A DNA stretch of 64,000 nt, taken from assembly GCA_021432635.1 (NCBI GenBank), contig MU270043.1:744001-808000 (forward strand), written 5' to 3'. This DNA is from Thozetella sp. PMI_491 (Eukaryota; Ascomycota; Sordariomycetes; Chaetosphaeriales; Chaetosphaeriaceae). Shown piece by piece: positions 31,140 to 43,027 of the stretch. Made by a program: the position numbers and the translations under genes. Every line of letters starts with the position of its first letter. Positions within the stretch are counted from its first letter, which is position 1. Below the pieces are notes generated by a model. That model saw only the letters and a list, made by a program, of their open reading frames with translations, was not told the DNA's origin and searched no databases.

Positions 31140-33708
31140 CTAGCTAAAGTGGTCCCCTTCGCCAAGCTTATCGACCAGCCCGAGCCTCACCAGTCTCCTG
31201 TGTCTCTCCCTTGCGTGTCTCGCCTCTCGCTCCCCCCGTAGTTTCTTCTTGCGCTGGTATACAGTACGCACTGTTGCCCGGATCTGGTCTCTCCCCTCGC
31301 CGTAGTTGGCCTTTGCTAGCGCCACGACGCTCTCGACCTGCTCCGGGGTGTAGACAAAATTCCAAGTGCTCATGTAGTCACTAGTAGCCGGATCGACGCC
31401 GGGTACTTTCTCGTTTTTCAAGAACGGAAGGTAGACTACTGTGATGCCGGCGTCTGGTGAGAGAAGCTCCCAGGAGTCAGACGGGGTCGAGACGGCCTTT
31501 GGGGGAGGCGGCGGCGGCTCGGCAGGTGACGACCGCTCCGTTGTGCTGCCGACCCAGACGGTACAGTAGCCCAGCTCTCCAGCCGTCTCGTCGCCCTCGC
31601 GGAATGTTGGTTTCTTCCCGGCGATGTCCTTGGGCTCAGCGCCGGCTTCGATGCGCTGTGCAGCCTGGTCAATCTTCGCCTCGGTGAGTTTGGATTCCGC
31701 CTCTTGTGTTGACTCGGCCTGAGCCTGGCTCAGCTCCTGAACAATCTTGCTGGCAGGATCATCGGACTTTGGCCACCCAATGCCGACCGGCCAGCCCTTG
31801 ATTCCCCGCTGTTTCGCATAACCATCCACTACCGAGAGCCAATTGTCCGTCTTGATGTCGGCTGAGGCATCGAAAGCTACGAGAATCTCGACATCCCGGC
31901 CGTGCCGGAGAAGTGGGTAAATTGGAAGGTTGTTCGACATGCCGGCGTCCATGAGCTGGATGTCCTCGTTTTCATAGATGCTCCGCGGCGTTGTCGACGC
32001 AAGCCTGCCGTTCATCCCGTACGCGAAATTAGGCACTGTGGCGGGGTTTATTGGATGGACTTTGCTCAGGTCCTCGTTTCGGCCCCAGATGAGTTCGTCG
32101 ACGCCTTGAAAGCCGCTGAGACTGCGCACAAGGGGCCGTATTTCTCTGTAATAGTGGCTCAGAGTCGCACAGAATGCACTCCCGAATATTCCCAGCAATA
32201 ACGGCATCCGAGTCTCAGGCAAATAGACGCCTTCATTCGTCGGCACGTTAGATCCATTCTGGAACTTCCTGCCCATCGCCCAAGTTGGGATGCCGGCCCC
32301 GAACTCCTCGCAGAAGAACTCATAAGGGGTAATCTCAAACCACCTATACGATCTTTCGTTAGTGATTCCATATAGACCTTCTTTGGGATAGCCTTTGCCA
32401 GGGAAGGGACCTCGATGTGACGCGAGAGAGGAAGAGGCTAAGAGTTCTCGGGAGCACGTACTGGAACCAGGCTTCCTGCTTCGCCTCCTCCTTTGCCGCC
32501 TCCGATGCGTGGCCCCCGTCTGTGAGCTCAGGGATCTCATGCCGGACCGCGGTGTAGATGGGCAGAGGGTTTTGTCCATACTTGACGTAGCTCCGCTGAT
32601 TCGAGAGCTTGAAATCCTTACCGTTGACGCCTAGCTCTCCCTTAGGAACTAGAAGTCTCGCAGCGAGGAGCAGCCCGTAGACGTCGACGAGGCCAAAATC
32701 AGCATTGCTGTTACCCTTGAGCTTCTCAACCATACCGCTCAGAAGATACTTGTTGGTCGGGGCCGTGATGACGGATGAGAATGCCACGGGAGGGTAGGCA
32801 ATGTGGGTGCCAATGCGGGCCTTGAGGTGGTCGACAGCTGCGTGGAGGTTCCCTTTGGTGATCGAGGAATAATACAGCGCTTGAAGCCAGCACGACCCAC
32901 TTACGCCGGACGTATACGTCACGCAGTCGAAGAGGCCATCCTCCGAGGTGGCCATGAGTGAGCCTGTTCCGGCGACAAGAGCTCTCAACCCACCCCCTGA
33001 ACCGCACATGGCAATGACAGGAACGTCGTCCGGATGTACATCCTCTTCTGGCAGGTTCAGGTACTTCGCCAGGGCGACAGCGACAACCTTCTTTCGGCGA
33101 GAAAGAAACGTCTTTTCCTCCTCACATAGCTCCTCGGAGACGCGAACCTTGGCTGAATACTGGATTTCGGGGTTGATAGCTGGGTCGAGGGCCTCGTGCC
33201 ATATCTCGTCGGCTAGAGACCCTGGAGCAACAGAGAGCTCCCGCTGTAGTTTTCTTACGTAGCCGGGGATCAACTTGGACCACTCCGGCAGGATTGAGCC
33301 GACTACTTTGTCGGATAGCTTGGCCCACTCAACATCGGTGGCCAGCGAGAAGCTCTCGAAGCGGCTCGAAAAGTCAAACCAAGCGTTCGTCGGAGGCACC
33401 CCTCCCACCGATCCTCCATCTTTGGGCCCGTCACATAAAACTTCCTGGGCCTCCTTTCCCTTGGCTCTCAGGCGCTGGAGCTCATCAGCGGGGTAGAGCG
33501 AATAGATGAGCAAGGTGCCGATTACTATCGCGGCGGGGGCGCCGGAGCCGTTATACTTCTTGGTCTTCCGGGAGGAAGAGAAAATGTGGCGAATATGTTG
33601 TGATCTATGCAGACTGGCCAGCTTGGTGTATTGGCTTTTCGACCATCTCTTGAGGCTATAGGCACGACCTAGTCTGGACCATGCGGCCAGCTGGGATGAT
33701 GATATCAT
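31140..33708 (-). CDS. Cytosolic phospholipase A2 family (PLA2c domain) lipase with N-terminal membrane anchor
   Basis: Model: complement(join(31140..32343, 32462..33708)), 816 residues. The 118-nt intron (donor GTACGT, acceptor TATAG) joins ...KQEAWFQ to WFEITPYEFFCEEFGAGIP. The catalytic core has the glycine-rich oxyanion segment GSGGGLRAL (about 236), the nucleophile elbow SGVSGSCW (Ser about 266) and the acidic dyad partner MDAGMSNNLPIYPLL (Asp about 547). This is the Ser/Asp dyad of the lysophospholipase/PLA2c family. The first 50 residues are basic and free of acidic residues, followed by a hydrophobic helix (AAIVIGTLLIYSLYP), suggesting a mitochondrial presequence plus inner-membrane anchor, or a type II anchor. 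There is no C2 domain and no classical signal peptide, unlike secreted fungal Plb enzymes. Expected role: hydrolysis of glycerophospholipid acyl esters; substrate and location are inferred. Confidence 0.9.
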
Positions 33709-36700
33709 CGTGTCGAGCTTAACGGTGAAAAGCTGTCAGCGGCGGAAAGCGTGGTTTTTCTGCGGGTGAGCGGTTGTGGCGCCAGCAGATCATAATCACC
33801 TGTCGATGCTCCCTGAAAAGCGGCGATGCCCCTCTCATCCTTTCTGAAGCCGAAGTAAATTCGCTCGACCTCGAGGGAGAACGATGCGGCCTGGCGATGG
33901 AGAGTCGGATCGATGGACGATTTAGTTCAAGCCATCAGGCCCGATAAGGAAGCGCCACAAAGTGCTAAGCTACTACATAACCATTTGCTGTGGTGTCCCT
34001 GCACAATCGGCGTACTTGGCTATCCCCGCCATCCTACTACTTTCGGTATCAAGCGAAAGGGCCTGGACAGCATGGCCAAAAAGTTGGAGCTCATACCAAG
34101 CGGCTCGAACATAACGAGGCGAAAATAGCCGAATTAGTTGCAGGGTAACCAGATGGTGTAGAGTCGATTCTATTGCCTACCCTAAGTGGTTTCGACGCTG
34201 CTTTGTGCCGAAACGAACGGCTGAACCGACACATGCTCGGGCATCCACGGACCAAGCAGCCGACCAGAAGAGTCCGGCCCATCCTTGGTTGGATTCGAGC
34301 ATGGGGAACTGGCCATACAGGCTCGTTTACAAACTCACAGCTTAGGGCCGAGGGGCGGGCAGCATGCACACGAACCTTGGCCACCACCCCTCTCTCGGCC
34401 TGCACAAAGTGCTCGTATCTGGCGGGGCAAAGCAAGCTCAATGCAGCCGACTGCAGCACCGCCGTCGCGCTTGTGCTGAGCTCCAGGTCGGCCTTTCGTA
34501 ATGGCTGCGCAAGCCCACCACTCTAGGACGACCCCCTTGCGCAAGACTGTGCAGTAGGTGGTTGCCGGATGGAGGCTAGTAGCGTCCGGTAGTCAGATCG
34601 AGGCCACTGTTGGCCGGCTCGCGGAAGACCAATGTGCAGATGCCACATGCCGGCTGGGAAGATGGATAGGAGACACGCGCGCCGGGTGACAGTGGCTGGA
34701 GCGGCAGGCGGTGCGACAGTGGGCGGCCACTGTACAGGAAATCCCACTCAGAAAAAATGTGGTGGCGGGAAAGTCTAGGAGAGCGAACATGGGCTTCTCG
34801 AAACAGCTACCTACAGTATTTCTTTGTTAGGTACCAACTCCCCTATCCAGCCTTCTGCTTTGAGCTCCCGGCGACCACCGTTGGCTCGGTGCAAAAAAAG
34901 TTGGGAGGGTGGAGTCGGCAGCTTGGGAGGCACTTAGCAGGATGTGGGATCATCGCTGTGGGGGGAGAAGAACCCCTGCAGCCACGCCCGGGGGGGTTGG
35001 TCCAGCACAATTTTGATCGACCCCTTTGGAACGGTTTCCCCCCTCCCCCCTGCTGGCACGGGGCAAAATGCATTTGGCAGCTACCAGAGGTAGTGGATGG
35101 CGGAGGGCAAGATAGGGAGGGACGGTAGGGGGAGGGGAGAGCCGCTGGTGATGGGAAACGGTCAGAGGGCGCCCCCGGCCTGGCGCGCTTTGGCGTTCTG
35201 CATCTCTGCATGGGCACCACCAAGGGCACGGGCAATGGCGGGCAATAGCAAGCATCGCTCCTGGGGAGAGAGAGCCTCGGCGGGCTTGTCGTTTGGCCAG
35301 CAGAAACACGCACCGCGGCAAGATGCCATCTCAAGTCGGCCGCGCTTGAAACATTGAGACTTCCGCCCTGGGTTCGGCAGCCGTCGCTGCCCCGTCCCCA
35401 GACTCGCTTCGGCGGAGATCTGGCCCGGCTTTTCGTGTCGCACCTTCAATTGACAGCCGTCTGGTCTTGTCGGCTGGCAAGGCCACTTGTCCGCTGCAGA
35501 ATTGGACGGGAGAACCGGCGCCATCAAAATCTCCCCCGGTGCTAGGTGAGTTGCCAGGAACCAGGGCCGAATGGCAGACATTTCGCCTCTGCAGCTCTAG
35601 ATTTAGTGGGGCCGGATGTTTGATATTGCATTTCTGAGCCTGCCTGGGGCGAGGGAAAATAGGCGCTACCCAAGCTAAGTACTGCATAGACCTCCCGGCA
35701 GCCGGGTCACGAGGGAACACCTCAGGAACCACTCCCAAGCATATGCCAAACAGTGTAGGTTGGTTGCTCCATGTATGTGTGTGTGTGTGTATACGGACGG
35801 CTGGCTGGCTGGCTGGCTCGCTTTCTGCGGGACTGGGACTGACACCCATCGGGGATGGGCTGCGGACAGAACCACAGTCGAAGACGAGGACCTAGCAACG
35901 GGAGGAATCTCCCTCTCTCCTCTCCTCCAACGTGTAGCCATCCTGATTGGAGCTCTCCATCTCCAAAAGCTTGCTGCAGGGGGGTCGCGGTAGCCAATTC
36001 CCATGACCCGGCCAATCAGCAGCTGGAATCCGGTGACCCCCCGGCCATTAATTCTCCTCGCTACAGTGGTGTCCCCCTGTCGCACGGTGCACGCCCCCCC
36101 AGGCCCCGTTCCTCAAATCACACCCTGCATCCCCATTCGACCCCTTTTGCTGTCCGCAAGAGGCAGAGGTGGACGGCCGTCGTGTGCGAATTTCCCACGC
36201 CCAGCCAAGTCGCACCTAAATTTTTCCCTTCGCTTTACCTAAGGATCCTGCTCTCCTCCATCGTCGACGACCTCTCGCACCTCACCTTGCCATCTCTACG
36301 CGATTTCCAGCCTCGCCCTTCGCCCTCTCCTCCCAATTGCCGTAGAAAATAGCAGCCTGCGACGCCCTTGACACGCGACTCCATCTTGGCTCGCTGTCTC
36401 CAGCTGGTACGTGCTCTCCCTTCACTCCCCGAGACTGGCTGCCCGCTTTCCACTTTTATGCGTGCCGTACGGCAAGAGCAACTTTGTTTGGAGACTGGTT
36501 TGCGGCGAGCACACGCATCTCATCATCGCTCTGGACCTCGACTGTCTGCTTTCCTTTTTGCTCCCCGTCTATCGCCTCTGGCTGCCGAGCCAAACCCCGA
36601 CCCCCTGACTGCAAGGTGCTTGCTGGGCCTTCATCTCCCACTCCAGTGTCGCACTTTCTTCCGCCCTGCTCTCGTATGACCAAGTGGCTCGCCGACCCGA

Positions 36701-36798
36701 CGCGGCGGATGAACAAACGTGGACTGACATCTCTCTTCTCCATCCAGACCACGCGCCTTCCATCGTCTCTCATCGCCTTGTGACCTGTGGTAATCGAA
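33709..36798. promoter_or_regulatory. 3.1-kb divergent spacer (lipase / septin) including probable septin 5' UTR
   Basis: No protein gene supported; ORFs up to about 170 codons are low-complexity and overlap on both strands. The last 700 bp before the septin ATG are pyrimidine-rich on the + strand, as in many fungal promoters and leaders, and contain a GTACGT donor-like site (about 36406) that could start a 5' UTR intron. TG and GGCT repeats are at 35775-35819. Confidence 0.5.
35775..35819 (+). repeat. TG dinucleotide and GGCT tetranucleotide repeats
   Basis: An alternating TG tract (about 35775-35790) is followed within 10 bp by about five GGCT units. Non-coding microsatellites. Confidence 0.85.
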
Positions 36799-39035
36799 AT
36801 GGGTAAGCACTCGCTCCAACTTCTCCTTCCTCGCCCGCGACCCGTCCGCATCCCCGGCCAGCCAAACTGCAGGAGGCATCTAAGAAGGCCGGACGCAATC
36901 ACTTGGGACCACGGCCGGCTCAAAAACTATCCGGGACCTCTCGCCCTGGCTTCGTGACCGTTCGCTGCCATCACCGAGACCAACATTGCTGCTCGCTTCT
37001 CGTTACCACTGGACATTCGTTGCGCGACATCTACTGGTTTCTTGGGAAGCCCTTTTTTGGTTGAGCTTCATCTTACCCATTCGCCCAATCCACGCAACAA
37101 GCATCCTCCAAGGAGCATCAAAAATGCACTTCGCCACCGTGGTCCACCATGCCACCCACAAGTCTCGCAACAAGAGCGTCCAGTTCGAGAGGACCTTGGT
37201 CGGCCTGGAGATTGCAGATGTCGGGATATCCAAGGAGAGCGTCAAGTTGCCCCCTGCACCGTCCCATCGGACCAGCAGCCTCCCCACGGATGCCAGAGAG
37301 AACGTGACGAGCATCCGACACTACCGGAGCATGCTCGACGTGGATGCCCCCAAGCTTCCTATCGCCAAGCCGCTTTCCTATGACGAGCTGTATCCCAAGG
37401 TCCCGGAATCTGGTGACCCCCAGGCTTTGACATGCCAGCCCCGTGTCCTCTCTGACAGTCAGACTCCAATCGTCCCGGACCAAGGATCCCAGGCATCTCG
37501 TAATTGCACCTGCTCCCAGGATACAAGACGCTAACGTATTGATCTTGACAGCTTCCAACGGTGTCCCTGAGAACCCGTCTGCCGCGAGGGCGTCACCCGT
37601 TCCTCAAGCCCCCAATGGCAAGCCCACCTCTCTCCGGCCGGACGACGCTAGCGAAGAACCAGCTTCTGACTCTACCTCCGTAGCTCCCGCTGCCAATGAC
37701 AACAGGAATGTTGTGCGCAGGAAGTTGACTGGCTACGTGGGTTTTGCCAACCTGCCCAACCAGTGGCACCGCAAGAGCGTGCGGAAAGGCTTCAACTTCA
37801 ACGTCATGGTTGTTGGTTAGTGACGCCCCCTACTGCTTGCAGTTCTCGAAGCCTCCGGATCTGACATGGAGTTGCAGGCGAGTCCGGTCTCGGCAAGTCG
37901 ACGCTCGTGAACACGCTCTTCAACACCTCCCTTTACCCCCCCAAGGAGCGCAAGGGCCCCAGCCTCGACATCATTCCTAAGACCGTCACCATCCAGTCCA
38001 TCAGCGCCGACATCGAGGAGGCCGGCGTCCGCCTGCGCCTGACTGTTGTTGACACCCCCGGCTTCGGAGACTTCGTCAACAACGATGAGTCGTGGCGCCC
38101 GATTACCGACAACATCGAGCAGCGGTTCGACGCCTATTTGGACGCCGAGAACAAGGTTAACCGGATGAACATTGTCGACAACCGCATCCACGCCTGCGTC
38201 TTCTTCATTCAGCCCACTGGCCACTCCCTCAAGCCTCTTGACATCGAGGTCATGAAGCGTCTCCACACTAAGGTCAACCTCATCCCCGTCATTGCCAAGT
38301 CCGATACCCTCACCGACGAGGAGATTGTTGATTTCAAGCGCAGAGTAAGCATGGACTTCACTGGTAACTGTCCGCAACAGCAAGTCGCTAACCGAATTCG
38401 AACAGATTCTGTCCGACATCAAGCACCACAAGGTGCAGATCTTCGAAGGCCCTCGTTATGAGCTCGATGACGATGAGACCATTGCCGAGAACAACGAGAT
38501 CATGTCCAAGGTTCCTTTCGCCATTGTTGGTGCCACCAACGAGATCACCAACGCCGATGGACGCAAGGTCCGTGGCCGTCGCTACCCGTGGGGCGTGATT
38601 GAGGTGGATAATGAGGAGCACTGCGACTTTGTCAAGCTTCGCCAGATGCTCATCCGCACTCACATGGAAGAGCTCAAGGAGCACACCAACAACATCCTCT
38701 ACGAGAATTACCGGACGGACAAGCTCATCGCTATGGGCGTCTCGCAAGATCCCAGCGTCTTCAAGGAGGTCAACCCGGCAGTCAAGCAGGAGGAGGAGCG
38801 CACCCTGCACGAGCAGAAGCTCGCCAAGATGGAGGCCGAGATGAAGATGGTCTTCCAACAGAAGGTGGCCGAGAAGGAGTCGAAGCTCAAGCAGAGCGAG
38901 GAGGAGCTCTACGCCCGCCACCGGGAGATGAAGGAGCAACTAGACCGGCAACGGCTGGAGCTCGAGGAGAAGAAGTCGCGCGTCGAGAGCGGACGGCCGG
39001 TCGAGACCAAGAGGAAGGGCTTCTCTCTCCGATAA
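36799..39035 (+). CDS. aspB: Septin of the Cdc3/AspB type
   Basis: Model: join(36799..36802, 37552..37815, 37878..38344, 38406..39035), 454 residues. Exon 1 is only ATGG; splicing over 749 nt (GTAAGC donor, GCTAAC branch, GACAG acceptor) gives [10 protein letters not shown]. Later introns are 62 and 61 nt. A disordered Ser/Pro/Ala-rich start (to about 55) precedes the polybasic [20 protein letters not shown] segment, then the septin GTPase: G1 GESGLGKST (about 91-99), G3 DTPGFGDF, G4 AKSD, and a septin unique element [14 protein letters not shown]. The C-terminus (about 350-435) is a strong Glu/Lys/Gln coiled coil. Cdc3/AspB septins assemble hetero-oligomeric filaments at septa, hyphal tips and the cortex. 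The first intron is long for a fungus and holds a coding-like ORF that joins in frame with exon 2 (separate entry), so the true N-terminus is uncertain. Confidence 0.9.
37124..37499 (+). other. Candidate alternative first coding exon of the septin gene
   Basis: Inside septin intron 1, ATG 37124 (context CAAAAATGC) opens 125 codons. Of the first 50 codons, 41 end in G or C, as in real genes here. At 37500 a GTAATT donor starts a 52-nt intron that shares the GCTAAC branch and CAG acceptor of the main transcript. Joining 37499 to 37552 restores frame (SQASPSNGV) and yields a 578-residue septin with a 125-residue N-terminal extension. The extension begins [20 protein letters not shown] do not recognise it. 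An AG at 37111-37112 could also link the ATGG exon to this segment in frame. It may be an alternative promoter product, a cassette exon or a nested ORF. Confidence 0.5.
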
Positions 39036-40719
39036 ACTCACCTACCGCCCGCGTTCCTTTTCCACCCACGACTTGTCTCAGCGTCATGATGCCCATACAA
39101 TACCAGCCCCTCCGCGCCTCTCTTCTTCACTTCTTGTCTTCTATGTCTCCCCATTTTATTTAATCACACAACTCTCCTAATTCCCTCGGAAAAAAGATTC
39201 CCTGTGGCGAAAGAAAATCCTTTGGGCGGCGCGCTTCGCGGGGAAGCCGTGCCGAAAAGTGCTTCGCGGCCAACTAAAGAAGGGGGGCGTGGGAGTAGGG
39301 CTTCTGAGAAGCCGGTGGCAGACGTGGATGCGCCATCCGGCGAGCGGGATGGCGGCTGGTTCAATGGTCGAATTGGTCCCTTAGAACACACGGGGGAGCA
39401 GAAATAACGGTCTCGGTCTTTTCTTTTCTTTTGCCTCTGGAGGAGACGCATCTGCTCAGAAGAAAGCCGAGCAGCGCGCGCCGGTGGCACGACGAGAGCT
39501 TTTTATGCGACTTCAGCAATACCCGCTTCCTCCCAACCTTCGACACACTCCCTACGTCAACATTTCGGAACATACGGTCTTTGTAATCAACGACAATTAC
39601 GACTACTCCATGCATCACAATCATGAAGTCTCGCTGCATGATCGCCAACTGCTTGGGTTTGCCTTCGCGTAATTACCGGATGGATGATCGGGGGCATGTT
39701 GGGGAAGCCTGGGAGGACCAGCGATGTCCCAAGTGTACTTTTACAGGATGTCGGACAAGGAGGAGGATATGGGAGCGAGAGAGGCGGGCTAGAAGAGAAG
39801 AGGAGGGCCCGTGGGCTTGTTCTTGTTGCTCTGTTGTTGTTGCCAAGATCTCCCTGGACGTCATCGTCATACCCGCGTAGCTAGCTCTTTTCTTTGGCTT
39901 GTTTCTTTTCTTCGGCAGGAGGAGGACCGGACCAGCCCTTCTTTGGTTGGCCTTGTTGCGTTGTCGCGATTCTGAGATTTCTTTGCACCCACACCCACTA
40001 GCTCTCGTTTGCTGTTTTCTAGTCTAGTCTGTCTGAAATGAAAAGGATGGTTCCCGTCTACGAAACAGCCTTTGCCTCTTGCGTCGTTAGGCCTTAGCGG
40101 TTGGTATCGAGTAGCAAATTCGGGCCGTTCCTAGCATGTCGGTAGTAGCTGCTTGATCTTGATGCCCAGCTGTGCCCGTTAGGGGTGCCTCGGAATTGCT
40201 CCAGGCCGAGCCCCCCATCCCCCCCAAAAAGGCACAATAAAAAGGGAGCTCTCGGAAGATAAGTGTGCCGCAACGATCCCAATTAAGCAGAAAAATGATA
40301 AGTTAGTCCTCTCCACCAAGACATCCAATACTTAATTGGACACGGCGGCCGCAGTCACTGCTCTACAACCGGCGTCATTTTGATGTCAGTTCCGGTCAGA
40401 ATATTGAAACCAGCCTAGCAGCAGGCACTCGTAGTCGTGCGCAACTAGCTAGAGGGGCGCCACCGACAGAGAGGCATCTTCATGCACGTATAGGAAAGAC
40501 TTCGGTAGCACTCGCCTTTGAATTAGACAGTAGTGATACATAAAAATACATCTATCTCTAGTAAGTAGTAGAGAGTCGATCGTCACTGCCACCGCCGTGG
40601 CCCTAGTCTTTCTTTTGTACAAGCATCTCCCTTCCCCGGAGTGGACTCTGCCGGGTATATCAGGGCACAGGAAACCCTGATCACCCGCTTGTCCCCTGCT
40701 TCGCCGTCGGTGGACCCTC
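39036..40719. other. Spacer between two convergent genes
   Basis: 3' flanks of the septin (+) and uS4m (-). T-rich septin 3' UTR at the left. No coding or RNA feature recognised. Confidence 0.55.
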
Positions 40720-42282
40720 TTACCGCCTACGAAGATACCAGTTGAACGCGAGCTGGCTCAGAGCTGATGCGAACGGGGTTGGCACCTCGGCGCCGCCAAG
40801 GCGTGCTACTGGGTGTCGCAGATACACGGCTGAGCAGATGTTCTGGTTGACCTCAAGGTACGGTGGAATGAAGGCAAAGGGCGCCATGAAGGGTCGAGGC
40901 TGCCAGGGTGTCAGGTAAGGCTTGCTCTTGTCGACCGGGTTGTCTCGTGCATCGTCGTAGGCCTTGATGTGTTTGTCCGCGCGGAGGCGGGCTAGCTCCT
41001 CCGCGTTGAATTGGTACATTTCGCTCGCGGCCTTCTTGGCTTTGCTTCCGGTCTTAGCATCCTTGCGTGCCTCAGTGGCTTTGAGCTCCAGCTCGGACAT
41101 GAGCATGACGAGCTCATCGACCGTGCTCCGTGTGTCCTCGACCGAGGCATCCCGGCGATTACTACGCGACATCTCTTTTTTGATGTTTTGGCGAAGCGCG
41201 CGGATTTCTTGCTTGCGCTTGGCGGGAAGGGCCGTCTTGCTGATGTCCAAAACCTCCTTAGCTTGGCCGAAAATTGCCTTGAGTCGTTCCAGCTGCCTCT
41301 CTTTGGCAGTGGCTTCGTCCTCAGGCTCTTCCTCGACGGCTGCCTTGGCGGGCTCAGCCTCCTTGGTGTTCTCGGAGGCTTCGGGGTCGGCTTGTGCTTC
41401 GACTTCCGCTTCGTCCTTCTCCTCCACAGCCGCGTCTGAGTCCTTGGCACTGCTGCTGTTGGGCGAGGGTCGAGGCCTGCCGGTCGCGAGGAGAACCTTT
41501 TCAACCTCGACTTGGAACAAGTCACCAGGGTTCAGAAGGTATCCCGAGTGAACCATCTACCAGGCAAAGGTGGAATTAGAGCAATGAAGGCGAGAGAAAG
41601 GAAAGGGAGGCGAGAGAGGAGCATGATATACGCGACGGGCGAGAGCACACACCTTGATGCCATTTACTTTGACGAAACCGTGCAGGATGAACTGGCGCGC
41701 CTGCCTCGCGCTGCTCGCAAATAAAGCCCTGAAGATGGCGATGTCTAGCCTCCGCTCCATCGGAGCGAAAGTCATCTGCGTGTAGGGTGTCATCGCGGGC
41801 GCGCCGCCTCGCGTGAAGGTAGTCTCGCGTTTGGTGCCGTGGTTTTTGACCTGATCTCCCTCGCGGCCAGAGCCACGACCAAGGGCCTGTTCGCTGCCAT
41901 CATATTTCGCCAGGTAGGCCGGGTCCATGTCAACGACAGACAGCAGGCGGCGGCTGAACATACGCTTCCACATGTTCTCCCTGACGTGCTCTCCGTGGTA
42001 GCCACGAGCTAGGGACTTCGCGCTCCATTTCTGCTGGTAGAAGGTTTGGTTTGTCGAATTGGGAGTCCTGAGCCGCGCGAGGTTGTAGAGGTTGTATTTG
42101 TTCCACGTTTGGCGGACACGCTGCAGTCCGTCGAAGGTGTGTCAGTTCTTCTCTTGTGTCGTCCTCGACCTCGAGGTTGGTGCCGCTCTCGAGCTTCTGT
42201 CACCAGTGACGGGGGCAGGCGGAAAGAATGTACGTACCGGCCGCTTGAGGCCATGGAACCTCAGCAATCTCCTCTGCTTCAT
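40720..42282 (-). CDS. NAM9: Mitochondrial small ribosomal subunit protein uS4m (Nam9)
   Basis: Model: complement(join(40720..41556, 41653..42120, 42238..42282)), 449 residues. Exon 1 encodes [15 protein letters not shown]. Exon 2 continues [18 protein letters not shown] and contains [21 protein letters not shown]. Introns (117 and 96 nt; donors GTACGT and GTGTGT) are phase 0. The S4 RNA-binding domain spans the second junction: [20 protein letters not shown], then ...VNGIK joined to [20 protein letters not shown]. Downstream, fungal-type additions include an acidic Ala/Glu/Lys region (about 245-300) and a helical segment, ending in a conserved [15 protein letters not shown]-like tail ([18 protein letters not shown] upstream). 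The family acts in 16S-type rRNA binding and decoding accuracy in mitochondria. It diverges from the La gene. Confidence 0.94.
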
Positions 42283-43027
42283 TGTGGCTGTTTTCGGAGT
42301 CAATTGGCCCTGTCGATGCGTTCTGGGCCTTTGTAACGTCGCGCCCCTTTTGGCTCTGTCTGCGCTGGAGCTACACACGACCAAAAAATTCGCCAGATAC
42401 TCCTCACGTGAAGAGCTCCAGCCAGCTCCCAAAATCTGCTAGTCCAGATCGGCACTAGCCGCAAAACCCACCGGTCCCCTGCCTTTCATGGGCTTGGCCC
42501 ACTCGAAGGGAGTGGGGTAGTTGCAGGCGGTGAGAGCTGCACAAAATTTTTCCCAATTGAAGCTCCACTGTAGTTCTTTTCTGGCGGCCCCAGCGACAAG
42601 TCGAAAAGAATTGATTTCTGCTGTGTTGCGACCGAGGCAAACTCTTCTCTGCTACCCACAGAGGAGGAAAATCGAGGCTTCAGGGCTCACTATCTGCTAT
42701 CTTTGATTTGAACAAGCACCGAAACAAGCGATTTTCCCTCGGAAAGTGGTAGGTCATCCCCCGCCTGACTCTTTTCGCCCAGAGCTGTCCGCGGTGACTC
42801 TTTTCAATCCTTGAGTCGAGTGTTACCCCGCCACCTCTTGCGACTGAGTGCTCGCTCACTCCCACCCGCGCGCCCCCTTCACTTTTCTTCCTCCTCCATT
42901 CTTTTCTGCAGCAGCTGTTTTGTTCATTCCTGTGTGTAAGGCTCTGACCCGATTGAGTTCCAGCAAATACTTTTCTGAGGCTGCCGTCGGATACAAGCAA
43001 GTTGATTGTAGTGTTCGCTTGCCGACC
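42283..43027. promoter_or_regulatory. Shared bidirectional promoter uS4m-La
   Basis: 745 bp between divergent ATGs. The La-proximal 200 bp are CT-rich on the + strand and probably contain its 5' UTR. Two long minus-strand ORFs overlap this spacer and the La gene but are shadows of it. Confidence 0.65.
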
